DNA of 20,948 nucleotides, from positions 1-20,948 of the forward strand of contig LRSR01010137.1 in assembly GCA_001579985.1 (NCBI GenBank), written 5' to 3'. The notes under the pieces were generated by a model. It did no database searches. It had not been told where the DNA came from and saw only the letters and a list, made by a program, of their open reading frames with translations. Positions 1 through 8,763 of the stretch are shown in pieces (the first letter of the stretch is position 1; each line of letters begins with the position of its first letter). The stretch comes from Hypsibius dujardini. Lineage: Eukaryota > Tardigrada > Eutardigrada > Parachela > Hypsibiidae. The translations under genes and the position numbers were made by a program.

Positions 1-150
1 TCTGTGGGCACCCCCCAAATTTCCAGGGGTCTAACTAGTTCGCGACGACGGTAAATTTTCCCCCTCGGTCATTGACTCCGCCATTATTTCTCGGATATTT
101 TTTGCGGCTGTCCTCAATATTTTCAATCATTAGCATTGCCGGGAGTGATA
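1..150. other. Upstream region / 5' UTR of UBA2
   Basis: This is the sequence before the UBA2 start codon at 151. I see no TATA box, no open reading frame worth calling and no repeat. A TTG codon at 136 is in frame with the UBA2 ATG, but it has no support as a start: human UBA2 also begins only a short distance before the nucleotide-binding loop. The region presumably holds the 5' UTR and core promoter. Confidence 0.4.
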
Positions 151-3100
151 ATGGCCTTTGATCCACAGACCGCACACAGTATCGCGACGGCAAAGGTGTT
201 TATGGTTGGCGCTGGTGGAATCGGCTGTGAACTCCTGAAGAATTTACTCCTCACCGGATTTCGCGATATTCAGCTGGTAACGCCAGGGCAAAGACCTACC
301 TATTTGAAGTGGGATAAAATTTATTGCCTCTTTTAGATCGATCTGGACACCATCGAAGTCAGCAACTTGAATCGACAGTTCCTGTTTCGCAGCGAGCATG
401 TCGGGAAACCGAAAGCTGAAGTAAGAAGCGAGAACGTTCGGTCGATTGATTGATTCGCTTGAAGGAATACTTGTATGATGTTTCGGTAGCTTGATTGATT
501 GATTCGCTTGAAGGAGTACTTGTATGATAATTCGGTTGCTTGATTGATTGATTCGCTTGAAGGAGTACTTGTATGATGTTTCGGTAGCTTGATTGATTGG
601 ATCTGGCTGGATACATGTCATATTCAGCTATTTGATCGGTATTTAATTAATTGTGCAGATGGCTCATGCTTTCTTTTTGCGGGAATGTTTATCAGTACAT
701 GAAAATCGTTTTGTGGTAAAGAACAGTAAAAATTATGATCTGAATTAATGATTTTGTAATTGGTAATTGCAATGGAGAATGGGCGCTTGATTGATCGATC
801 GGCAATATGATTTGAATTAATGATGTAATTGCAATGGAGAGCGATCGCTTGATTGATCGATTGGCGATATGATTTGAATTAGTGATGTAATTGCAATGGA
901 GAACGATTGCTTGATTGATCGATTGGCAATATGATTTGAATTAATGATGTAATTGCAGTGGAGAACGATTGCTTGATTGATCGATTGGCAATATGATTTG
1001 AATTAATGCTTTTGTAATTGGTAATTGCAATGGAGAACGATTGCTTGATTGATCGATCGGTAATATGGTTATGAAAGTCTCTTCGTTTTCTAGATTGCGG
1101 CGCAGAGCGGTCTAGAATTATGCCCGGAAGCGAAGATTACATTCTACCACGAAAGTGTCATCCAGTAAGTATCCCCGTCACGGTCCACAGACTGCTGCGA
1201 ATTCAGTTTTACAATACATGACTGGTATGACTGACCCCTTGCCCACTTTCCTCCCTGTGGTTTCAGAGCGAAGTTCAACGTGAAGTTTTTCTCGCAGTTC
1301 GATCTCGTCCTGAACGCGCTTGACAATGCCGCCGCGCGGAGTCACGTCAATCGAATGTGTCTGGCGGCGGATCGTCCGCTGATTGAGAGCGGCAGTTCCG
1401 GCTATCTCGGCAACTGCAAAGCCATCTTCAAGGTTCGTCGAAATCCCCTCTTGATTTTGGAAATGGAAATAGCTGGTCGCTTAATGTGTTTGTCTATGAG
1501 TGTTTTCGCCATCGAACCCTGTCCCTTTTTGCAGGGCAAAACCGAGTGCTTCGACTGCCAGCCGCCGGCGCCGCAGAAGACCTTCCCCGGCTGCACCATC
1601 CGCAACACCCCCAGCGAGCCCATCCACTGCATCGTGTGGGCCAAGCACCTCTTCAACCAGCTGTTTGGCGAAGCCGACCCCGACCAGGACGTCTCACCCA
1701 ACACCGCCGATCCCAGCCTCCTTGTCGACGGGCAAAACGGCACCGGACATCACAACGGCGCTCCTCACCAGAATGGATCTTCTCCGACCGGAATCGCTTC
1801 TACCGTGGCGATTTCCACGCGGGAACAGGCGGTCTCGTGCGGCTATAATGCCATCACCCTGTTTGAGAAGCTCTTCCGCGACGACATCGCCTACCTCCTC
1901 AGCATGGAGAAGCTGTGGGAGAAGCGACGCAAACCGGTTGTCCTGGACGTGCAGGCGATTCTCCGGGAGCCGCAGGCGATTCTCCAGGAGCCGCAGCCGC
2001 TCGACAGTGACCGCTCAAACGGCGACGGAGGCTCCACTGCCGGGGATCATGAGGACAAGCGTGTGTGGGGCATTGGGGAGAACGCTCGGGTCTTTATCCG
2101 GTCAGTCCGCGGCTTGAAGGCCAGTCTGGAGAAGCTCGGCAACCTGGTGTGGGATAAGGACGACGAGGTGGCCATGGATTTCGTCACGGCGGTGGCCAAC
2201 TTGCGGAGTAGTTGTTTCGGCATCCCTACCCTCTCCCGGTACGATATCAAGCAGATGGCGGGGAATATCATTGCGGCGGTCGCGTCGACCAATGCCATCG
2301 TCGCGGGATTCATCATCTGCAATGCCGTGCAGGTGTTGAGGGGCAATCAGAGTGGCTGCTACAACATCATCACCAGGTACGACAGTTAGCAGCTTCGATG
2401 ATTACCCGATGGCTAGTACGGTACTGTATTTCCTCAACAGATAGCGACAGCGCACGGGTCACGTGACGTAATCGTTGCCCACTGTACACGTAAAGCTTGC
2501 CCTTTGCCTACCATCCCAATCAATCAATCATTCGAAGCGTTGCTTCGTGTCCCAATTCTATCCCAATCAATCAATCACTCGAAGCGTTGCTTCGTGTCCC
2601 AATTCTATCCCAATCAATCAATCACTCGAAGCGTTGTCTCGTGTCCCAATTCTATCCCAATCAATCAATCATTCGAAGCGTTGTCTGGTGTCCCAATTCT
2701 ATCCCAATCAATCAATCCTTCGAAGCGTTGCCTGGTGTCCCAATTCTATCCCAATCAATCAATCAATCATTCGAGTGATTTTTATTTCTGTAGAATGTTT
2801 CGTGATGCCGTTCCCGCGATCGCGCCGAAACGGCGCATCCGCACCACCGGCGTGTCCCGCCTGGACGTTCCTCGGCCCGGCTGTGTCTCCTGCTCGGAAC
2901 GCGTGGAGATCGGCATCAAACTCCGCATCGCCAGCATCACGGTCAAGGAGTTTGAGGAGAAAGTCGTCAAGGGCTACCTGAAAATGTCCGCGCCGGACGT
3001 GGAGCTGGACGACGCCAGCGGGAAGATTATCATCTCCAGCGACGACACCGGGGAGGGGAAGAATCGCGACAAACCGTTGGCCTTTTTCGGTATCCAAGAT

Positions 3101-3424
3101 GGAACTCGGCTGAAGTGTGAGGACTCGTTGTTGGATGACTACGAGGTGACGGTGACGCTCCACAACGACGATCATCTCGCGGAAGACACGCTCTTCCTGC
3201 CGTTGGACGCCCATGTGGAAGGGGAATTGGCTCAGCCGACGGTGGAGCCCTTCGAACAGGCCAAGGGGATTAAACGCAAACTGGAGGAAGAGATCTTGAC
3301 TCCCGGGATGAGCGGGAACAAGCGAGTGGCGCTTTTGGCCTCGAACTCGGATGCGGCTTCCGAGCCGAATGGGAATGGAAATGGCCTGTCGGAAGATGTC
3401 ATCGACATGAGCCACCGATTCTGA
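151..3424 (+). CDS. UBA2: SUMO-activating enzyme subunit 2 (UBA2/SAE2), 6 exons, complete
   Basis: Catalytic subunit of the heterodimeric SUMO E1 (partner SAE1). It adenylates SUMO, forms a thioester with it and passes it to UBC9, mainly in the nucleus. Exons: 151-276, 337-420, 1094-1164, 1267-1432, 1535-2376, 2794-3424; all introns are GT-AG and phases match. The product is 639 aa, against 640 in human as I recall it. Visible features: nucleotide-binding loop GAGGIG at residues 20-25; [16 protein letters not shown] near 44-59; zinc ligands ECFDC (Cys154, Cys157) and CVSC (Cys460, Cys463); catalytic Cys169 in [15 protein letters not shown]; ubiquitin-fold domain from about 465; lysine/arginine-rich, NLS-like C-terminus containing KRKLEEE. 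The ATG at 151 is chosen because the GAGGIG loop follows at the family's usual short distance. Oddities: a short internal duplication ([14 protein letters not shown]) in the variable linker, and a 102-nt intron 4 without stops. Confidence 0.96.
437..600 (+). repeat. 49-bp minisatellite in UBA2 intron 2
   Basis: About 3.3 tandem copies of a 49-bp unit. The landmark GATTCGCTTGAAGGA starts at about 452, 501 and 550. Each unit contains a TTGATTGATTGATT core followed by unit-specific sequence ending in GTACTTGTATGAT. It begins only about 16 bases after the intron 2 donor at 421. Confidence 0.9.
735..1072 (+). repeat. 62-bp minisatellite in UBA2 intron 2
   Basis: Five copies of a unit of about 62 bp. 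The landmark GATTGATCGAT occurs near 789, 851, 913, 975 and 1047, giving spacings of 62, 62, 62 and 72. The units share ATGATTTGAATTAATG and TGCAATGGAGA blocks. The last copy carries a 10-base insertion (CTTTTGTAATTGG region). This array is distinct from the 49-bp array in the same intron but has the same TTGATTGAT core. Confidence 0.9.
2515..2775 (+). repeat. 47-bp minisatellite in UBA2 intron 5
   Basis: About 5.5 copies of a 47-bp unit. CGAAGCGTTG starts near 2533, 2580, 2627, 2674 and 2721, exactly 47 apart. Each unit has a CCCAATCAATCAATC core. The first two copies contain CGAAGCGTTGCTTCG, a 6-bp stem with a GTT loop; later copies have lost the right arm (GTCTCG, GTCTGG, CCTGG). The array ends just before the exon 6 acceptor at 2792-2793. 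Confidence 0.92.
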
Positions 3425-4382
3425 TCACTCGGATCGTGGTCACTTGAAGCAGCGAATTCTGTTGAAGGAATTTTATTTACGGAGTCGGAGTTCGTATTTT
3501 TTTTTTTCGTTGGAGAGATCTCTTTCTTTCTCTCTTTCTCTCTCCGTTGCTGATTTAGCAAGCGAACGTCCCGCTAACGGTTTTCTCTCTCCGCCATTTC
3601 TGCGGCAGTTGGGAATCTTTTCTTGCAGTTTGTTCGGGAAGTGCCGTCAGATGGCGACTTCACGGTCGGTCTCTTCAGCAAATTCATAATGCAGCGAAGC
3701 GATTCCTCTAATTTGTTCACCGGGTTGAGAAAACAATGTCTGTACTTCTTTTGAGTCGGAAAAAATGTCTTCGCTCGATTTCTAAATAGATCTCTTCAAA
3801 TGAATGCAAATGTGTTGGATGAAACCTTGAGTGCTGGCCGAAATGTCGCCGCCTGAATATGGGGAGATCACACCTCTCTCCACACCTCTGTTCACACCAT
3901 AAACAAGCTATAAAACATGAAACTGGACCCAGATGTACAGTCAACGATTTCTAAAGCGGCCTGGTTAACGGCCTTTACCTCGTACGGTTGATTGATTGTT
4001 CCAACTTCTCTGTGGACAAACCAAATCGATAACGACGCCTGATTTAGAGTGCCCCAAAGGGGTTTTTCCTGGAGACAAAATAATGACAAAAAAAGGCGTG
4101 GAAAAACACCCCGTTAAAACCAGCAAAGTCACAAGGGTGCAGCTGCGAACGGCAAACAGAAGCTCAAACACAATGCACTGGCCATTCCCCCCTTCACTTT
4201 TCACAAAAATTAGAAATTATGATAAAAAAAAACAGCTGGGCGGCACCGTGAATCGAAGAAGAGAAAACGTGCGCGCTTACAACTGCAGTACAGATTCATC
4301 ACATCTGTATCACAAACACGCCGTCGTCACTCAGCACACGAGATACAAGAGCAGCAGAGCTCTCAGTCAATCAATCAATCAA
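3425..4382. other. Convergent intergenic region / 3' UTRs of UBA2 and the RNF126-like gene
   Basis: These 958 bases lie between two stop codons on opposite strands, so they should hold both 3' UTRs. I found no AATAAA on the plus strand here. The only minus-strand AATAAA is at about 3472-3477, far from the E3 gene's stop. There is a T run near 3499-3508 and a CT-rich tract at 3530-3545. A CAAT tetranucleotide run at 4366-4390 overlaps the last codons of the E3 gene. The open frames here have no coding character. Confidence 0.5.
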
Positions 4383-7300
4383 TCAATCAAAGCCCAAGTC
4401 ATCCTGCAAATCCGGCTGCTGGGGATGGACAGTCCCAGTCCCCGCGCCACTTGATGATCCAATAGCAGCAGCGGCAGAAGACGACGACGTCCCAGCCGCA
4501 GCAGCAGCGCCACCATCGCCGGGCGGAACAACCGGTGCCGTGGAAGCGGTCCGCGGCAGCTGCTGCCCCGGCGGCTGCGAAAACTGCTGCAATATTCCGC
4601 TCATCACATCAGCAATCGGATTTCTCATCCCGGGCTGCGATGCCTGTGGTGCTGCCGGTCGTCCACCACGATAGCCAAAGTTCTGAGGTGTCTGAGTGCG
4701 AGTGGATGCGGTCTGGCTGGCAGCCGAAGACCGCGGAGCTCTCTGAGGCTGCGATGGCGCCACCGCTTGACCGGGGGCCGCGGGTGGACCACCGATCCAG
4801 GCATCAAGGACGACGACATTCTGCCCGGGAGCGTTGCTGGGCACGGAGAACATCTGACCGCTCCAGCCGGGCCCGGTCATCGAATTGACCGGAGTGGGCG
4901 ACGTGGCGGCAGGCATCCGCGACTGCTGCTGGTACATCATGGGATGTTGTTGGGGAATCTGCGGCCCGAAGACGGGGCGCTGTTGGCCGGCACTGCCGGC
5001 GTACGGACCGGGGGAGAATACAAAGTTGCGAGGGGAAGCACCAGTCCGCGGCTGAATGTTGCCCATTTGGGGAGCGCGACTGGGGCCAGCGCCACCTACC
5101 GGACGATAGAACATCTGTTGGATATGAGGCTGCTGCTGCTGCTGCTGGAACTGGAAGCGCGGGTTCGGTCCAACTGGACGGTCGTTTGGTCCAACTGGAT
5201 GGTGGTTCGGTCCAACTGGATGGTGGTGATGGTGGTGATGGTGTTCCGGCATATTTTGTAGGTGCACAGTGACATCGAAGTCTTGGCCGGCGCCGTCGTC
5301 TTCCACACCAGCTCCGCCGAAGTGGGTGCGGCAGATGGGGCAGTTTCCGTGCTGGGGAAACGGGAGAGAAAGGACTGTAAGTGACCAGATAAGACGGACA
5401 CGAATCGAGATTGACACCGACGCTGGCACCGTACCATCAGCAGCCAACGGTCGATGCAAGATCCGTGGAATTGATGCGTCTGAAAAGAAAGGAACAGCTT
5501 GCGGTTTCGGTTGGGGAAAGGCATAATCTGCAGTGGCTTGTAATAAGTCAGTCTGGAAGGGAAGGCACCTACACACGGCATTTCCTTGAAGGGAACTCCC
5601 AAAACGAAGCTGTCCAAGCAGATGGCGCAAACTTTGCTTTCAGCTGGAACAACCAAAATCATCCGCCTTAAATGTGACGGAAAAAGGGCTGCGATGTTTT
5701 CATACCAATCATCTCCTTCGTCGCCGGGGTTGACGGGATCCGATCTACATCTTCTTGCCTACAGAGAGTAAGACTAAGCAAAGTGGAATGGCGGCGAAAA
5801 TCTTGCGCTAACCGATTTAAGCCATTACACTCGTTGCATGGCTCTTGTACACAGCCCCCGAGTTAAAGTGCTTAATTCGGTCAGCGCAAGGTTTTTGCCA
5901 CGTATGTACACGTACGTCATCGGTGGCGGACCTCCTTGAGCTCCCAGCTGATTCAGGACTTGGGTTCTGAAATCAGGAAGAGAGTATTTTAGTCTGACCG
6001 TGATGAAAAAAGAGTGAAACGACTGAAGACACGCATTACACGTACAGTAAGTCGTCCATGTTCGCAGCGATCGTATTCAGCAAGTTCTCGTTCCCGGCCA
6101 TTCCCATCAATGTTTGCATCGGATGAAGGCTGAAAACAACCGCAGGAATATTCGGTCAGTACGACATCCGAACAAAAGAAGACAGGACATGAATCCGTTA
6201 GACCTCGGCGAAGACAAGGAAAAGGCGCAAGGGCAAAACCTCACGCACACGTGACCAGATTACTGGCTGGCAGAGTTCGAACCACTTTTCAGCTAGACGC
6301 AAGCAAAGTTGGGTGGCCCGAGTTTCAACCAAACACCCAGTATTGTGGCCATGTGTGTATGTATACACACGTGACCAGTTTGGTCGCGTACTTTCCGGTT
6401 CTGTTGTAAGTGTAACGGTGAGATTTTTCAGTGCGAAAAAATCAGTTCAGCTTTTGTCAAGTTCGCGTCGGCAACTTTTGGTTTCCCATCCACCACGCCC
6501 TATTTGTTTACGTTCTCGTTTTTTAAGTTTTCTACATTGCCCATATTTCGATCGGAATCTGTTCCGTGTTTGTAGAGGGTAAATGGCCTGCTTGCGGCGC
6601 CACCTGGTGGGTAAATGTCCTGCCTGCGGCGCCACCTGGTGGGTAAATGGCCTGCTTGCGGCGCCACCTGGTGGGTAAATGTCCTGCCTGCGGCGCCACC
6701 TGGTGGGTAAATGACCTGCTTGAGGCGCCACCTGGTGGGTAAATGACCTGCTTGCGGCGCCACCTGGTGGGTAAATAGCCTGCTTGCGGCGCCACCTAGT
6801 GGGTAAATGGCCTGCTTGCGGCGCCACCTGGTGGGTAAATGACCTGCTTGCGGCGCCACCTGGCGACGCGTTCGCCCACAGGTTATCGCTAAGGAACATA
6901 AACACGTGGCAAAAACCTTGCGCTGACCGAATTAAGCACTTCGACTCGGGGGCTGTGTGCAACATCCATGTAACGAGTGTAATGGCTGAACTCGGTTAGC
7001 GCAAGGATAATAACCACGAAGATGAACTTACAATTGGCCATGGGGCATTCCAAACGCCACCTGCTGCTGCGGTGCATTCGGATTCTGCTGGAAATGGAAG
7101 TGCGGCTGATATTGCGGCTGTTGCTGCTGAACACCTCCTCCCACCTGCTGCTGCTGCATCGCCGCGACGTACGGATTGGCGGGTGCCTGGAAGAATGTAG
7201 TGTACGGCGACGGCGATCGGGCCGGCCCGACCGCCATCGGCGGCTGCATCACCGCATACGGATTCTGCGGCGCCGCAATCATCCCGTATGGAGAGTACAT

Positions 7301-8763
7301 GTACCCTTGAGGTGGCTGCTGTGCGGCCGGCTGATTCATGGCAAAGCGGACGGGCGGTCCGAGGGGCACGCCGCTGCCGCTGATAGGCACGGCGGTGACG
7401 GTGACCTGACTCCTGACCACGTGCGGACCGCCCGGCGATCCAGGTTGCTGCTGCGGCAGCAGAGCGTACGGATTACCGCCGGTTGTGTCGGTGCCGAAGA
7501 CGATCCGATTGGAAGGTCCCTCTGTGCAGAACGAATAACACAGCGAGATGTAGGATGAAGAAGAAATTCGTGTTGCTTAAATAACGCGTTAGAATTCAAA
7601 TTCAAACAAACAAAATTTAAATAAAAAAACTTATTTCACTTAAAAGACCAGCCATATTTTCCATACATGTATTTCAAAAGCGAAGGATAGACCGACAGAG
7701 CATATTAACCGTGAGATGATTCATCAGTCAATCAATCAAGCAATCAAGCAATCAATCAGTCAAGCAATCAACCAATCAACCAATCAACCGAGAGATGATT
7801 CATCAGTCAGTCAGTCAATCAAGCAATCAATCAATCAACCGAGAGACGATTCATCAGTCAGTCAATCAATCAAGCGATCAATCAATCGATCAACCAAGCA
7901 ATCAATCAGTCAAGCAATCAATCAATCAACCAAGAGATCATTCAGGCACCGTCTCAACTAATAAAACGACGATAAATTCAGCAGCATCAAAGATGAAATT
8001 CAATCGTCTTCACGCGGAAACTAAAGCATCGGAGATTGTTCTTACGATTCTGTTGCTGCTGCTGCTGAACGGAAGTTTGTCGCTGGGCATTCTGCGGAGC
8101 AGCGGACGTCATTCCAGTCTAAAACACATCAAAGGTAAAACGTCCGTCAATCGTCACTTCTTCCCCGCCAGTGTCGCCGCCCTTTCCAAATCGTGAGACG
8201 GAACAGTAACCCACCACAGAAGTAGCCGGAACGCCATGTGTGCGGAAGGACGAGAGAGTGGCAGCAGAAACTGGTGAGGAAGTCGTGGTATCTCTCAAAC
8301 CGCTTTGCGCCACTGGCAGCGGATCCCGCGGCGGGGGAGTAGGATCCGGAGGCATTTCCTACACCAGGAAGGAATAGCTTTAAGGCAAATGTCCGGAATA
8401 TTTGCGTGTTAACGGGTTTGTTTACCTGGAGGAATCCGCCTCCGCATCGTCGACACACAAACGCCTGCCACCGTCGAAGAACATGTTAAGCCACCACGAA
8501 ACACGAATTGCCATCAAGCATCAGACTACACTTACGGGGAAATCGACCTCCACTAAAGAAGAGTAAAGAAAACAGAAAATGAGGGACGAGACAGGGGAAG
8601 GAAAGGGAAGGAGAGGAAAAAACCTTGATTATTAACTCGATTACTTGATCACTTGATTACTTGATTACCTTGATTACCTCGATTATTAACTCGATTACTT
8701 GATTACTTGATTACCTTGATTGCTGCACTGGTAGCAATAATACTGCGGCGCTTGCGTCGCCAT
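4383..8763 (-). CDS. RNF126/RNF115-like RING-H2 ubiquitin E3 ligase, 12 exons
   Basis: Exons, in transcription order: 8763-8715, 8552-8536, 8464-8426, 8358 to about 8215 (end uncertain), 8118-8046, 7521-7032, 6129-6046, 5966-5916, 5758-5706, 5643-5573, 5479-5435, 5351-4383. The product is about 694 aa, roughly twice the vertebrate RNF126 length. An N-terminal zinc ribbon has Cys10/13/26/29 (YYCYQC and VCRRCGGGF). A long Gln/Pro-rich middle follows. Next comes the family segment LLTQVLNQLGAQGGPPP (about 298-314), then a RING-H2 with ligands near Cys339, 342, 357, His359, 362, Cys365, 376, 379 and IDRW before the last pair. The C-terminal tail is low-complexity, with eight consecutive His and three PVGPN repeats. 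In vertebrates the zinc finger docks on BAG6 and the ligase handles mislocalised membrane proteins; the same role here is inference. RNF126 and RNF115 cannot be told apart by eye. Confidence 0.88.
5163..5243 (-). repeat. Coding His8 tract plus three PVGPN repeats in the E3 ligase
   Basis: On the minus strand, directly after MPE, eight histidine codons mix CAC and CAT. They are followed by PVGPN, HHPVGPN and DRPVGPN, encoded by near-identical CCAGTTGGACC units. The mixed codons mean this is not a pure triplet run. It lies just after the RING domain in the last exon. Confidence 0.9.
5801..5905 (-). mobile_element. Palindromic MITE-like element, copy 1 (E3 intron 8)
   Basis: The segment begins CTTGCGCTAACCGA and ends TCGGTCAGCGCAAGG, so its termini are inverted repeats. 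The arms pair over about 21 bases with two mismatches, then again through ACTCG/CGAGT, around a loop of about 25 bases. It lies in the 157-nt intron between exons 8 and 9 and fills most of it. Its reverse complement matches 6902-7007 at roughly 90 percent, including the flank TTTTTGCCACGT beyond the inverted termini. No coding capacity and no clear target-site duplication is visible. It could be a short foldback transposon or an intron-derived inverted duplication. Confidence 0.7.
6246..6378. repeat. 13-bp direct repeat flanking a 107-bp segment
   Basis: CACACGTGACCAG occurs at 6246-6258 and again at 6366-6378, 120 bases apart, within E3 intron 6. The enclosed sequence contains AGTTCGAACCAC. 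On the minus strand this reads close to a Pol III B box, but no matching A box or tRNA fold is apparent. A target-site duplication around an old insertion is one reading; chance repetition of a CACGTG-containing motif is another. Confidence 0.4.
6579..6866. repeat. 32-bp GC-rich minisatellite, 9 units (E3 intron 6)
   Basis: Nine head-to-tail units of exactly 32 bp start at 6579, 6611, 6643, 6675, 6707, 6739, 6771, 6803 and 6835. The consensus begins GTAAATGRCCTGC and ends GGCGCCACCTGGTGG. Units 1 to 4 alternate between GGCCTGCTTG and GTCCTGCCTG variants, which implies an earlier 64-bp duplication. Because 32 is not a multiple of 3, all frames cycle through the repeat and produce long spurious open frames on the minus strand. 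The last unit breaks off at CACCTGGCGACG. Confidence 0.95.
6902..7007 (+). mobile_element. Palindromic MITE-like element, copy 2, inverted relative to copy 1 (E3 intron 6)
   Basis: This is the inverted partner of 5801-5905, in the 902-nt intron between exons 6 and 7. Its own termini are CCTTGCGCTGACCGAATTAA and the complementary CGGTTAGCGCAAGG. It ends about 25 bases before the exon 6 donor at 7031-7030. Read antiparallel, the two copies differ at about 8 to 10 positions over roughly 103 bases, mostly in the loop. Together they bracket exons 7 and 8. Confidence 0.7.
7708..7945. repeat. CAAT-type minisatellite in E3 intron 5
   Basis: A dense array of CAATCAAT and CAGTCAGT tetranucleotides, punctuated by a GAGATGATTCATCAGTCA block near 7712, 7792 and 7843 (spacings about 80 and 51). 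It lies in the 524-nt intron between exons 5 and 6. The rest of that intron (7522-7707 and 7946-8045) shows nothing further that I can name. Confidence 0.88.
8630..8720 (-). repeat. GTAATCAAG repeat array starting at the E3 intron 1 donor
   Basis: On the minus strand, intron 1 opens with GTAATCAA and continues as repeated GTAATCAAG and GTAATCGAG units for about 80 bases, with a larger duplicated block (GAGTTAATAATC occurs twice). The real 5' splice site (CAAG/GTAATC at 8715/8714) is therefore the first of several near-identical donor-like sequences. Confidence 0.85.

Noticed and set aside
3996-4454. 152-codon plus-strand open frame between UBA2 and the E3 gene
   Set aside because: It begins at a non-ATG codon, runs through a CAAT repeat and antisense to the E3 gene's last codons, and has no recognisable domain.
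6579-6866. CRISPR-like look of the regular 32-bp array
   Set aside because: The units abut with no unique spacers and lie in the intron of an animal gene.
6447-6965. Long minus-strand frames with APQAGHLPTRWRRK-like repeats
   Set aside because: They are produced by the 32-bp minisatellite cycling through all frames inside an intron; they are not a repeat protein.
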